DNA from: Gambelia wislizenii
Taxonomy: Eukaryota; Chordata; Lepidosauria; Squamata; Crotaphytidae
Assembly: GCA_030847615.1 (NCBI GenBank)
Contig: JAUMIR010000001.1
Span: 84,989,501 to 85,053,500 of the forward strand
Reading direction: 5' to 3'
Length of the DNA: 64,000 bases
This document shows positions 12,121-23,533 of the stretch, one piece after another; position 1 is the first letter of the stretch, and every line of letters begins with the position of its first letter. The notes beneath the pieces were generated by a model. That model was given only the letters and a program-made list of their open reading frames with translations. It searched no databases and was not told the DNA's origin. Position numbers and translations under genes: made by a program.

Positions 12121-13880
12121 GAGCTGATGACTAAAAAGGCCAATCTGAGATAAACAAGTCTGGTTGCAGAAAGCACAGCAGAAGGTCTCCTTGGATGATG
12201 TCTCTGGGTTGTGATTCTTTCTGCGTTGTCGTTTCTCTTCAAGACTTGTTCAGCGTGAGTTCTCAAATAAGGCTGCAGCATTGTGGATAGTGCATCTCCA
12301 TGCCTCCCAATGTGAGGCCAGGGTGGACCATTGTTGGTGATCAATTTGGCCGGTCTGAGATGATGTTTCAGGGAGTCCTTGTATCACTTTTTTGGAGCAC
12401 CCCTCTTACACTGACCCGTGGCGAGTTCACCGTAGAGTACTATTTTTGGGAGGCAATGGTCCTTCATTCTAGAAACGTGCCCTGCCCAACGCAGCTGTGT
12501 TCTCAATATCATGGCCTCAATGCTGGTGATCCCTGCTTGCTCAAGGACAGCAACATTCATCACATAGTCAGTCCAGTGTATATTTAGGATTGTGCGTAGA
12601 CAGCGCTGATGAAAGCGTTTGAGGAGTCGTAGGTGGTGGCGATAGGTGACCCATGTTTCAGATCCATAAAGGAGAATAGACAGTACAATGGCTCTATACA
12701 AACTGATTTTTGTGCTTCGCCTCAGGTGTTTATTACTCCAGACTCTTTCGTGAAGTCTTCCAAATGCGCTATATACCTTTGCTAATCTGTGATCAATCTC
12801 TTTGTCAATCTTGGCATCTGAGGAGATGACGCTTCCCAGGTAGATGAACTGCTGAACAGACTTGAGCACAGATTTGACAACGGCAATGTGGGGATGATGG
12901 TATTCGTCCTGTGGTGCAGGCTGGTAAAGAACTTCTGTTTTCTTCAGGTTGACTTCCAGCCCAAACAGCTCTGCAGCTGTTGCGAAGTAGGATGTTAGGT
13001 GCTGCAGAGCTGCTTCTGTGTGGGCAACAAGGGCAGCATCATTAGTGAAGAGCAGCTCACAGACTAGATAGAGTCTTAGTGTGAGCCCTCCGACGGCTTA
13101 AGTTAAACAAGCTACCATCAGTACAGTAATGTATATAGATGCCGTCTTCTTCTTCAAGCTCCACCATAGCCCTTTGGAGCATCATGCTGAAGAAGATTGT
13201 AAATAAAGTTGGAGCAAGAACACAACCTTCCTTCACTCCATTAGTTATTAGAAAGGGCTCTGAAAGAGCATCGCCATATCTGACTTGACCGCACTGGCAA
13301 GATAATCATTTTAAGGAATTGGGGGGGGGAACATCCTAGTCTTTCCAGGATCTGCCACAGATCTTTTCTACTTACAGTGTCTAAGGCTTTGGTGAGGTCG
13401 ACAAATGTTACATTGAGATCCTTGTTCTGCTCCCTTTCTTGCAGTTGTCTAAGGGCAAATACCATATCTGTAGTACTCCTATTGGCTCTGAAGCCACATT
13501 GGCTTTCAGGAAGAAGTTCTTCTGCAATAGCAGGAACTAATCTGTTCAGGAGTATCCTTGCAAGGATTTTTCAAGCTATAGAGAGCAGAATTATGCCTCG
13601 ATAGTTTGACCAATCGGATTTTGCTCCTTTTTTCTTGTACAGGGTGATGATGACTGCATCTCCGAGATCTGATGGCAGTTCCCCTTTTCCCCAGCAATTT
13701 ACAAGGAGTTCGTGGAATTTATTGTAGAGTGCATGACCTCCATGTTTCCAAACGTCAGGTGGGATTCCATCAATCCCAGCTGCCTTGCCATTTTTCATCT
13801 GCTGTATGGCCTTAAGGGTCTCTTCCAAAGTGGGAGTTATGTCCAATTCATTTTTCATTGGTTTTTGTATCATATGTTGG
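12121..13880 (-). pseudogene. RT and C-terminal finger of RTE-like copy A
   Basis: Separate frames carry RT blocks: 'NGKAAGIDGIPPDVWKHGG' (frame 13873-13571), 'FVDLTKALDTVSRKDLWQ' (13465-13241) and the region after the active site from 'SVQQFIYLGSVISSDAKID' through 'YGSETWVTYRHHL' to 'QLRWAGHVSRMKDH' (12869-12384). The equivalent of the F-A-D-D active site, near 13057-13046, reads F-T-N-D, so the first catalytic aspartate is lost. The C-terminal Cys/His segment lies toward 12121. Multiple frame breaks make it non-functional. Confidence 0.85.
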
Positions 13881-13900
13881 ATAGCTGAGCGTTGGACTAC

Positions 13901-14551
13901 TCAGTTGGCACTAAAAAAACTTTGAAACTGTTCAGCCCATTGATTCATGATGGAGGCTTCATCAGTAATTAATGTTTGCCCATCTGTACTGTATAAGGAG
14001 CTTTGGACCTGATGAGTAGGTCCAAACACTGCTTTAAGAGCTTCATAAAATCCTCTATGATAACCCAGATCTGCACAGCATTGTGTCTTTTCTGCTACAT
14101 TGATCCACCATTTGTTCTGCATGTCTCGGAGTTTTTGTTGAAGTTTACTACATGTGAGGCGGAAAGCTGCTTTTCTTACATGGCAAGTTGCCTGGGCGAG
14201 GTATGCCTGGTGAGCAGTTCTCTTCTTTGCCAACAGCTCCTGGATCTCTTGGTTGTTTTCATCAAACCAGTCTTGATTTTTCTTGTGGGAGAACCCGAGG
14301 GATTCTTCTGCCGACTGGAGGATACTGTTTTTGATATGTTGCCAAAGCACTGTAGGAGAAGGATCTTTAGGATGGTCTTCAAGTTTTGTTTGCAGATTTG
14401 CCTGGAAGTTGTCTCTCATGGTAGCTTGTTGAAGATTGTTGACTTGGAGTCTCCTCTTTAAGATGCCACCCCTATTAGGTTTGAACTTAAGATGAAGATT
14501 TAGTTTACATCTTACAAGGTGATGATCTGTTTGGCATTCTGCACTGGGCAT
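13901..14551 (-). pseudogene. linker between endonuclease and RT, copy A
   Basis: An open frame of 216 codons begins around 'PSAECQTDHHLVRCKLNLHL', which contains the D-H pair of the last APE motif, and runs through a lysine- and glutamine-rich linker to 'AEQFQSFFSAN'. It stops at TGA (13903-13901). The same TGA occurs at the same place in copy F (54946-54948), so the lesion is shared. Confidence 0.85.
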
Positions 14552-14805
14552 GACTCAGGTATGATGGACATCGCGAATGTTTCTCTGGCGGACTAGAACA
14601 TAGTCAATGAGGTGCCAATGTTTGGACTGGGGATGCATCCAGGTTGTCTTCAAGCTATTTTTCTGCTGAAAGATAGTGTTTGTAATAGTCAGCTGTTGTT
14701 CTGCACAGAACTCTAGCAGGAGGTGTCCGTTATCATTACAGTTTCCAACACCATGCTTGCCTAAGACACCTTTCTAGGCTTCAGAGTTCTTTCCTAGTCT
14801 GGCAT

Positions 14806-15419
14806 AGAATCATAGAATCATAGAATCATAGAATTGCAGAGTTGGAAGAGACCACGAGGGCCATCCAGTCCAACCCCCTGCCACGCAGGAAATCACAATC
14901 AAAGCATCCCCGACAGATGGCCATCCAGCCTCTGTTTAAAGACCTCCAAGGAAGGAGACCCCACCACGCTCCGAGGGAGTGTGTTCCACTGCCGAACAGC
15001 TCTGACTGTCAAAAAGTTCCTCCTCATGTTGAGGTGGAATCTCTGTTCCTGGAGCTTGCACCCATTGCTCCGTGTTCCAGTCTCTGGAGCAGCAGAAAAC
15101 AAGCCTGCTCCATCCTCAGCGTGACATCCCTTCAAATACTTAAACAGGGCTATCATATCGCCTCTAAACCGTCTTTTTTCCAGGCTAAACATACCCAGCT
15201 CCCTAAGTCTCTCCTCATAAGGCATTGTTTCCAGACCTTTCACCATTTTAGTTGCCCTTCTCTGGACACGCTCCAATTTGTCAATATCCTTTCTGAATTG
15301 TGGTGCCCAGAACTGGACACAGTATTCTAAGTGAGGTCTGACCAAGGCAGAATAGAGTGGCACTATTACTTCCCTTGATCTAGACACTATACTTCTATTG
15401 ATACAGCCCAAAATTGCAT
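14806..15419 (-). mobile_element. 5'-truncated CR1 LINE nested in copy A
   Basis: On the minus strand it runs from a CR1 RT C-terminal region ('[20 protein letters not shown]', '[20 protein letters not shown]', '[11 protein letters not shown]') to the 3' end with the 'attctatgattctatg' terminal repeats. The host sequence TGGCAT is duplicated on both sides (14800-14805 and 15420-15425), giving a 6-bp duplication. It splits the endonuclease of copy A just after the 'IIILGDINA' motif. It is younger than copy A. Confidence 0.92.
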
Positions 15420-15780
15420 TGGCATTGATGTCACCAAGGATAATAATTCTATCTTCTACAGGGACTTTTTGTATGAGCTGGCCTAGGTCTGTGTAGAATT
15501 TGCCTTTCTCTACAGGGTTGGCTTGTATAGTTGGGGCATATATACTAAAGAGAACAACACGTGGAAGGTGTAAGGAAATAATGCGATCAAAGTGTCCTGT
15601 TGGCAAGCTTTCGAGTTTGGAGGCAATGGAGTTTTTAATCATAAAGCCTACTCCTGAAAGATGTTTTTCGGTTTTGGGTTTGCCAGACCAGTAAAGTGTG
15701 TAGCCGGCAGTGTGTTCTTTAAGGCTGCCTTCCTCATGGAAACGAACTTCACTAAGAGCAGCTAAGTCGTGATAGTTCAT
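14899..15780 (-). pseudogene. chimeric 293-codon frame, RTE endonuclease joined to CR1 RT
   Basis: The first 120 residues or so are RTE-like APE endonuclease (block '[12 protein letters not shown]', then 'IIILGDINA'), and the remaining residues are the CR1 RT C-terminus. The join at about 15420 is the CR1 insertion point, where the two frames happen to match. An 11-nt deletion relative to copy F just upstream of 15770 separates it from the true start region (ATG at 15835-15833). It should not be annotated as a gene. Confidence 0.9.
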
Positions 15781-16054
15781 GGGCTATTAGAGCAGAATGA
15801 CAATCAGGCCATCCACTATCTGCAGAGTCTCGCATAGTTCTGATGTTCTAGTAAGCAAGCATCAGTTTATTTACCCCTTTGGAGGCTGGTGTGTGCCTTT
15901 GTTTCTTTGCCTTGGTTTGACCACATCAGAAGATGCCCTTTGGCCGCGGCTAGCCTATCAGGTAGATGGGGATGAGCTTTTATTAGGCCACCTTTTCTAG
16001 GCCCCTCTCCATATGGAGCAAGCAGTGCTCTCCTTAAAAAAGGCTGCTTGGTCA

Positions 16055-16624
16055 TTCAGGATGCTGCCGAACAAGGCTGTCATCTCCCGGGTCAGCCTCG
16101 AGCAACCAAAGTCCTGAACCACCTGCATGTAGGGTTGGGTCTGCGGCTTCCAGTGCATCTTTACACCTACCATTTCTTCCCTCGCCTATCGCTACAGGGC
16201 TTTTTTGGAACTGGATTTGTCTTTTAAGCCTGTGCAATGGATTTTTTTGGTGGAGTGCAACATGCACAGAACTGGCCCCACCCTTTAAACCAAAGATTCA
16301 TCTGCTGTGGCCTTGCAAGCATGGACGGTAGCAGAGAGGTCCTCGGGTCGTAGGTTTGATTAGAGTTTCCTTCTCTTAGATGGTTGACTTTACAGGGTTG
16401 GACGAGCACCATCTGTCCAGGTTTGGGATTAGAGTTTTCCTTCTCCTAGGATGGTTGCCATAAGGCTAGAGAGCCCATCCTGCCCTTTGACGCTCTTTGT
16501 CAGACCCTTCAGTTTTGACCTGTCTGGCATGGGAGACCCTACCAGTGGCTATTATGCCACCGCCAGAGTAGCTCAAAACATCATGCAAGCCTCTCTCCCA
16601 CGACAAGGGGGTGTCAGTGGAGAG
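16055..16624 (-). other. 5' untranslated region of RTE-like copy A
   Basis: The stretch is bounded by the 10-bp duplication on the right. It is GC-richer than its surroundings and contains 'ccactggtagggtctcccat', 'gccagacaggtcaaaactg' and 'gagaaggaaaactct' on the minus strand. Copy F is truncated and lacks most of it. It probably holds the internal promoter, but no promoter element can be named from sequence alone. Confidence 0.7.
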
Positions 16625-16782
16625 TCTACACAGGTTATTCATTTAAAAATTATATCAGCCATGGAAGGGCAGAAGATATGAGTAACATGAAGTCTTGTTG
16701 GCCTTTAGTGAGAACGTGAACAATTTTGTGCATCGGAACACCTCAGAGTCAAGACATGGCATCAAGTTGTAGGATACTTGAA

Positions 16783-16905
16783 ATCTGTTGTTGGACCTCC
16801 ACGTGTTGTTGGATTGCAGCTCCCAGGAGCCCTAGCCAGCAGAGACAATAGTGAGAGATCATGGGAGTTGCAGTCCAACAATATTTGCAGGGCAACAAGT
16901 TTGCC
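16783..16905. repeat. foldback MITE, 110-bp family
   Basis: The arms 'gttggattgcagctcccagg' and 'catgggagttgcagtccaac' are inverted copies. Confidence 0.7.
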
Positions 16906-17074
16906 AGAGTGTAGGGTTTGCTTAGGGGACCATATGTGCTCATGTAATCTAGAAATAGTGCCTTGCCCATTCACATGGTTATTAGGGTGGGTTAAACATG
17001 ATATATGAGATTTCAGCTACAATATATGCAGTGATGGATGGTATAAATTTCCAGAAAAACTCAGAGGAGGGCTG

Positions 17075-17205
17075 AAGAATCTGTGGCCCTCCAGATTATT
17101 ATCCCTGACTTAAGAATTCCCATGTAGTTCCCAGGCCATGCTGGCTGTACTGGTGGAAGTATAAGTCCAGGAACATCTGGAGGATTACAAATCCCCAGCC
17201 CTGAT
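17075..17205. repeat. degenerate foldback MITE, 110-bp family
   Basis: 'tgtggccctccagatta' on the left and 'gaacatctggaggatta' on the right mark the inverted edges; the centre is diverged. Confidence 0.55.
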
Positions 17206-17452
17206 TTAGAAGGAATATTTCTTCACTTCCATTTAATGCTGATATATAAACTCAGTGCAGGAATGTGATGCAAAGACTCTCTCAGAGTGACAGTACCCTT
17301 GAGTCACTGCCCTGAATCCCAGTTTGGTGAGAAAGGTAGAACATACATGAAATAAGCAGACAAAATAAACCAATACATCCCCAGGCTGGACAGAAGGCAA
17401 ATGCTTTTTTTGCAATTTATATTCATGTTGCTAGATTTTCAATTCCTTGACT

Positions 17453-17961
17453 AAGGGCTCATCTACACGAGCCAGGATATACTGACTTCTTGCTGGCATA
17501 TCCTGGCTGTGGGACTCACCCATTCTTCCCTCTATGCCTCAATGAAATGGGTCAGAGTCTAAACAGAAATACAGGTCAAGTGCTGTCCCCGCTCCTGCTG
17601 CTAGCATTTTTTTTTTTTGCTGACTCAAAAGGCTAGAAAGGAGCCTGCAACATGTGACTGAAGACCCCTTGCATGTGACCAGCTTTGGTAGCATGCTAAG
17701 GGACTCCTTCCTGGCTTCTGGGAGAGCCGGGGAGATGGCAGGGCAGCAAGGGCCAGTGTGCCGGACAATACAGTTTTTGGCATTGGTAACGGAGTAAACG
17801 GGTATTTAAAAAACACACAGTCTATGTGGTCCTGCCCCACTCCCTGTCTCAGCCCTGAGAACTGCCTGAGGGCAGAATGGGGGAAATGCCCTGTATCATA
17901 TGGACTACAGGGCTCTGAGACTGGGGCAAGATGGAGTATTTAGCCTGTGCAGACAAGCCCT
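17453..17961. mobile_element. non-autonomous TIR DNA transposon, about 509 bp
   Basis: The left end reads AGGGCTCATCTACACGAGCC, and the reverse complement of the right end reads AGGGCTTGTCTGCACAGGC, a clear terminal inverted repeat. The interior has 'cccttgcatgtgaccagc' and 'ggggcaagatggagtattta', shared with the element at 39464-40154. No transposase and no convincing target duplication are visible, so the superfamily is open. Confidence 0.7.
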
Positions 17962-20900
17962 AAAACGGTATGTATCGGAAATCAGTGGCTTGCAATGAAA
18001 ATGCAGCCCCTGGGGTAATGTGTTTAATAAAGCTGGCCTGTTTGTGCTATTTGTAAAAGTGTTAGTTTTAAAAACAGTACAGTCATGCTTAAATTCAAGA
18101 TCATATCTGTTGCCCAGTTGGGGTGAGCTATGCTCTTTGTTTTATTTGCATGCCTGTTCATGGTTGTTTTAGGTACACATACGCAGGTCTTCCTTTCCTC
18201 CATGTCTGCAACTCCGATAGTAAAAACAATCCAAAGCTTAAGTACAGTCTAAGCCACATTTCCTCCCTTGAGTGCTAAACTGTAGCAAGCTGCAATCATT
18301 AAAGTAGGGTAGGAAAAAAATGACTCTTGGCTTTGTTTGAGCCCTCCTGTCAAACTTATAGTCTACAATCTGTGTTGGATGGAAACTATTTCCTTTCCAC
18401 AAACTCTAAACTTGCAGACAAGGTTTCCTCCTTTCCTGTTAGTGCCTCCACCTACCCAGACAGCTTTGACACTTTTGACTTACTGATCAGTTATTTTCTA
18501 CCACAGCCCTTCCAAAAAAAGAAAAGAAAAAAGAAAAGAAAAAAGTTTGTATGCCATAGTAACAGCTGACTAAGCAGTATAACATGCCCTGTATGTGAAG
18601 GAAGCAAATGCAGGACACCCTCTTCAACAACTGACAAATGTTCGTGGTCTCAAATGTTTCAGGGGTTATGTTACATATGTAATCTCTGCCAGATGGACCA
18701 GCACCCAGTGTCTCACTGTCTTCACAAGGCATAGATATGTCCTATTCTCAGTCCCACAACTGGAGAAGGAGAATGTGTGTGGGCTGCTAAGAAAGCATGA
18801 ATCTCATTATCAGTTATGATTTTTAAAATTACTTAACTCAACTTGAACCATGGCAATGTGAATGTTCTTCACCATGGGCTTAGTTGCACATTGGAAATGG
18901 TCTTTGGCATAGTGGTATTGTAAGTTTTACATCAGAGCTCACCACAATTTATTACAGTGGTCCTGATCCCAGGATCTACATGTCCTTCATAGCAATTTTG
19001 GTATTTGGTCATCCTGAGCAAAACATACTCAACATGGACTACACAAGCAAGTCAACTGTTTCTCCCACAGTCAAGTACAGTCAAGGCCTTACAAAAAGAT
19101 TGCAAAGAAAGATGTGATACCACTCAGGACTACAGGACAAGCTTCACATGTATGAGACTCAAGGCTTAAACCAAGGTCTTTTCAGTTAAGGAAACAGTAA
19201 GCCTGAGGAAAGTCTTGACCTGAAATACAAGACAGAAAAGTAAGGTGGGCATGTTTGTGTATCATAATAAGCCATGGTTTATATTAACATTATATGAAAG
19301 ACACTGAAGAAATCATGGATTGTCTTTTCCACTTCCTAACACCTTTGTCTGGTCCTGTTTAAGGGTGAGCAATTGGGGAAACAAATGAAGGACAGCACAT
19401 GATTATGCACTCAGATATCATAAGCTGTGCTTTCTAAAGACAGTATTTGTAAATCAATATCAGACCATGGCTTCAAAGTATGGTTTGTAGCTTGTTAATA
19501 GACCAGGGCTTGTTTGCAGAGGTAGGCTTGCAGATCACAACAAGCCAGATTTCAGCAAACTAAGAGAATGATTTTTCACATTCAAAATGAATGTGACCAT
19601 TTTGATACCAACTTGATTTAAGAAACCTGCTCCTCTGGGTGGGTGCAGGGAGTGAAGCCAGAGCTGGAAGGAAGGAGGGTTAGATTTCTGAGTGACCATT
19701 AAAATTCTTGAAAAAGCACATATGATTTCTGGCCTGATTCCCATGGTGGTGAACTTTATCTGGTTAATGATTCAGTAGGAGACACCTCTGTCAGTATGTC
19801 TGGTTTTTGATTTTCATTGTAATCCATCTCTTAAGACATTCTGAAAAGTTAATCAAATGCTAGTTAGTATTGGTTTTACATAGAAATGTTCCGGGTTCTG
19901 GAATACCTTACTTCAATCTCTGTCAGGTTTAATTGGAATGAATGGCAAAACAACACAGAACTACAACAGCATTCCCTTCCTGTTGCCCTCCAAATGGGTT
20001 GAATGGCAACAGTCATCATCCTCAGCCATGTGTGCCCTTTGTGGAAGGCTGAGCTACAGTTTCATTAACATTTGCAGTTAGCTGTTGACCACCAAGCCAG
20101 GCCAATGAAAACAAAGACATGTTTGTTTTAATTTTAGCATGTCAAGATTATGATATCTCCTAATATTATCTGAGGAGGAGAATCTGGATTTGTGTTACTG
20201 CATTTTTGTTACTGATATAACTCACTCATCGTTGAGTAGCTTTTGCTACTTAATGCTGCATTGATCACTTGGGTGTTTAGTAAGATATTCATGAAATATT
20301 ATAAAATCTACTTGTGTAAATATGTTTGTTTAGATTCTTTCTCACATGTTTACCTCATCCATTTGCAAGACTTATCTACAGTAGTCACTTCACTGTCTTG
20401 GGATTCTTTGTGCCATTTAAAAGCCACCAGTTGAGCAATGTTCTTGGAGTCATGACGACAAATGTGCAAATAGTGTGGACAAAAGGACAAGGGGAGAAAT
20501 GGGCAATGACGAGGTCTCCTACTAAATATGGTAGTTTCAAAGGGACAGAGTGAATCTCTAAATTTTGATTAGGTAACCATAAGGCTGTTCCAGGGCTGTT
20601 TCATGGAAAAGAGAAGGCCCTATGGTCAACACATTGTTGCATTCTTACCAATATAAAGTACGCCTGAGTCAGATGATCCTTTTGAAGCTCATGCAACTGA
20701 TATACTCAGGGATAAGGATGGAAACAGCACTGTGCCCTTTCGTGTCTGCCTGGAGTAAGTGTCAGTCTGACCCGGGCTGAAACTGAGATCAACAAATAAC
20801 TCTAGTGTTCTAGAGTGTATGGTTAATGTCACTGTACTTGAGTAATTTGAGTGCTGTGCCAGGTACCTCTATCTGTGCCAAACTATTTGAGTACTTGGTC

Positions 20901-21382
20901 CACTGACAAGTCCCTGTGAAAGCTACTTGGCCAGCCTCTTCTATGTGACATGGGCAGGGGGAAGATGGGCCCCACAAAGCCAATGGCAAAGCAGCTCTTG
21001 CGGCTGCAAACAAATGATGCCCTGACAAGCTGTATCTTCTTGTCAGTTAACTTTCTGTCTTCTCTTTGCTCTTCAAGATAGAGTAGGTACTAGAGAATGC
21101 TCATGCAACAGTTCAGGACTAATAGTTTGTTGTTGTTTTTTTTTAACCAAATTACTTTGACAGACACATTCCTCATAGTACAAGATGTCCAGGGTGTATT
21201 TCTTACAAGTACTTCTTCAAGCAACACTTAAAAAAATAATAATAATAATATAAATGCAAAAAAGAAAAAGCAGGAAAAGAAAAAATGTAAAGGGAAAAAT
21301 AAGAAATACATAGGATGTGATTGAACACCACGAATATTCATTAATTCTTAGTCTATCATTAATTCATTAATTAAGTCTATCA
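17962..21382. other. anonymous sequence
   Basis: An A-rich AAAAG-type tract lies at about 18513-18545 and a short AAT run at about 21235-21250. Otherwise I see no gene, RNA gene or dated repeat. The longest frames (about 80 codons) lack family motifs. Confidence 0.4.
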
Positions 21383-21903
21383 GTTTCCGGGCCCAGTATA
21401 AGGTGCTGGTTATTATCTTTAAAGCCCTAAATGGCTTGGGTACAACTTATCTTCGGAACCGCCTCCTCCCATACAATCCTCCCCACATACTCCGGTCCTC
21501 TGGGAGGAATTTGCTTCAGCCACAAAAATCTAGGCTGTCTGCAACCTCTCAGAGGGCCTTTTCGGTAATCGCCCCCAAATTATGGAATGGCTTGCCAAAC
21601 AGGATCTGTCAGATGATGAGCCTGAGTAGCTTTAAAAAAGCACTAAAGACGGATCTCTTTCGGCAGGCCTTTCCTAATTAGATCCCAGCCTCAGGAGCTC
21701 CTGGCCTCTTTTTTAGTCTGCTGGCTATTTATTATTTTTTTTTAAATGTGATTTTAGATTAGTTGTTTTTAATTTATATTGGTTTAATATCTTTTTATGG
21801 GGGAGGGTGGGGTGGGTGGTGTTTAGGGATTTTAATCTGTTTTTAATCTATTTTAATTTTTGTAAGCCGCCCCGATTGTTTTTAACAGAGGGGCGGGGTA
21901 TAA

Positions 21904-21939
<36 letters not shown>

Positions 21940-21955
21940 AATAATAATAATACAA
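21383..21955 (+). mobile_element. L2 LINE 3' end with RT C-terminus
   Basis: The coding part (21388-21681) has the L2 C-terminal signature: 'FKALNGLGTTYLRN', 'SQRAFSVIAPKLWNGLPN' and 'SSFKKALKTDLFRQAFPN', then TAG. The 3' untranslated region contains 'gtaagccgccccgattg' and 'gaggggcggggtataaat', ending in an ATT microsatellite (21903-21955). It is 5' truncated. The tail is the likely partner of the tRNA-derived SINE at 51530-51809. Confidence 0.85.
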
Positions 21956-22148
21956 GCTGGACATATTCCCCTCCCTCCATATTTTCTTGGCATTTGCATC
22001 TATAGAACACACATTTGTGTGGGCCTATAACAGAAGGACTTTCTGACTACACTTCCTACCGCAAATGAATACATGAGAGTACAACAACGAGATGTAGTGA
22101 TGATGTGTTCTACATAAATGGGGAATTTGCATTTGTTCCCCAGGCCTA

Positions 22149-22696
22149 GGTCCTTATCACACCATACTGTTAAACTGTCGCAGTAATGTTTTGGTTCCGC
22201 TTTTGGTCTCAGCCTTATCGCATGATGTCATAGTTCTGTTGGTGCTGTTCTGCTATACAGTTATTGGGAACGTGGTTTTTTTTCATGCTGAAAACAATCT
22301 GTTAATGATCCCCTTTCCCACTGGAGCGCAGATGTCTCGTTCCACTTCATTGCAAGAATGATCAATTTGTGGGTGCAGTGTGTGTGTGGTTTTATTTGTC
22401 CTCCCTTGGGATTACCAAGGAAATCTTTAACAGAGAAACCTCAGACTACTTCCAGTGCTGGGGTGGGAAGGACAAAACTTCTGAAGAGAATAGCTGCAGT
22501 CAACAACAATAAATACTCTTAAAACCCTTTTCAATTCCCCCCTATTTTATATATAAATGGTTTGCTATTATGCTGCGATCCTGGCTAATCCATGCCTTTG
22601 CTGCATGGGGGTGTTTTTCAAAGATCTCTCCACTGTTTTCCTGTGGTACTGCACACCATACTGTTGCCAGCACAGCGTTACTTTTCATTTTTTAAG
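22149..22696 (+). mobile_element. left end of a possible TIR element (GGTCCTTATCACACCA)
   Basis: The 16-bp word GGTCCTTATCACACCA at the start is perfectly inverted at 25201-25216 (TGGTGTGATAAGGACC). The interior 'tctcagccttatcgcatgat' resembles a segment at about 49542-49561 ('tctcagccttatcagacaat'). Flanking trinucleotides are CTA and GTA, so a target duplication is not demonstrated. Confidence 0.45.
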
Positions 22697-23533
22697 GTCT
22701 CTCTCTGGCTTTTCTTCGCAAACGAAGATTCAGGAAGGACTCATCCTGCACTTTCTGCAATCGCGCTGATGACTAAAAAGGCCAATCCGAGATAAACATG
22801 TCCAGTTGCAGAAAGCACAGCAGAAGGTCTCCTGGGGTGATGCTTCCGGGTTGTGATTCTTTCTGCGTTGTTGTTTCTCTTTAAGACTTGTTTGGCATGA
22901 GTTCTCAAATAAAGTTAGCAATTAGCTAACACACATTGGAAACTGTTTAATGCAATGTAGATGTGTAAATAGCTATTGCTTAAAACCAATCTGTAAGCCG
23001 CTCTGATAGCCTTGTGGCTGAAGAGCGGGGTATAATTAAATAAATAAATAAAAAAATAAAAATAAAAAAGCTGCAGCATTGTGGATAGTGCGTCTCCATG
23101 CCTCCCGATGTGAGGCCAGGGAGGACCATTGTAGGTGATCAATTTGGCCGAGTCTAAGATGTTGTTTCAGGGAGTCCTTGTATCACTTTTTTGGAGCACC
23201 CCTCTTACACTGACCCGTGGCGAGTTCACCGTAGAGTACTATTTTTGGGAGGCAATGGTCCTTCATTCTAGAAACGTGCCCTGCCCAACGCAGCTGTGTT
23301 CTCAATATCATGGCCTCAATGCTGGTGATCCCTGCTTGCTCAAGGACAGCAACATTCCTCACATAGTCAGTCCAGTGTATATTTAGGATTGTGCGTATAC
23401 AGCGCTGATGAAAGCGTTCGAGGAGTCGTAGGTGGTGGCGATAGGTGACCCATGTTTCAGACTCGTAAAGGAGAATAGACAGTACAATGGCTCTATGCAC
23501 ACTGATTTTTGTGCTTCACCTCAGGTGTTTATT
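22697..23533 (-). mobile_element. RTE-like LINE copy B, 5' truncated
   Basis: On the minus strand it carries the RT C-terminal region ('YRHHLRLLERFHQRC', 'LNIHWTDYV', 'QLRWAGHVSRM') to the common 3' end with a short GA tail. It is interrupted by a SINE piece (22918-23069). Its 5' boundary 'aataaacacctgagg' is identical to that of copy C (43288 side), and both are followed by the same non-RTE sequence, so the truncation pre-dates the duplication. Confidence 0.9.
22918..23069 (+). mobile_element. 5'-truncated tRNA-derived SINE tail nested in copy B
   Basis: It matches the 3' half of the SINE at 51530-51809 ('gcaattagctaacacac', 'gtaagccgctctgatagcc') and ends in an A-rich AATAAATAAA tail. Uninterrupted copies have 'ctcaaataaggctgcagc' here; in copy B the SINE splits 'ctcaaataaa' from 'gctgcagc', an empty-site comparison that proves insertion. 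Confidence 0.9.

Larger units (their letters stand above)
12054..16624 (-). mobile_element. full-length RTE-like non-LTR retrotransposon, copy A
   Basis: The element reads on the minus strand. It is flanked by a perfect 10-bp target-site duplication TCTACACAGG (12044-12053 and 16625-16634), which fixes both ends. Its 3' end is a short untranslated region ending 'gaaaagccagagagag', a GA-type tail shared by all copies here. In order it holds a 5' untranslated region (16624 to about 16055), an APE endonuclease, an RT and a C-terminal Cys/His finger. A CR1 at 14806-15419 interrupts the endonuclease. Without the CR1 it is about 3.96 kb. The coding frame is broken by stops and frameshifts. APE-RT-finger order fits RTE-related or Ingi/Vingi-type LINEs; the exact clade needs a tree. 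Confidence 0.9.

Noticed and set aside
14003..14461. 152-codon plus-strand frame
   Set aside because: It is the antisense shadow of the RTE-like linker on the minus strand (13901-14551).
14899..15780. 293-codon minus-strand frame as a host or single-element gene
   Set aside because: It is two unrelated LINE pieces joined at a CR1 insertion with a 6-bp duplication at each side.
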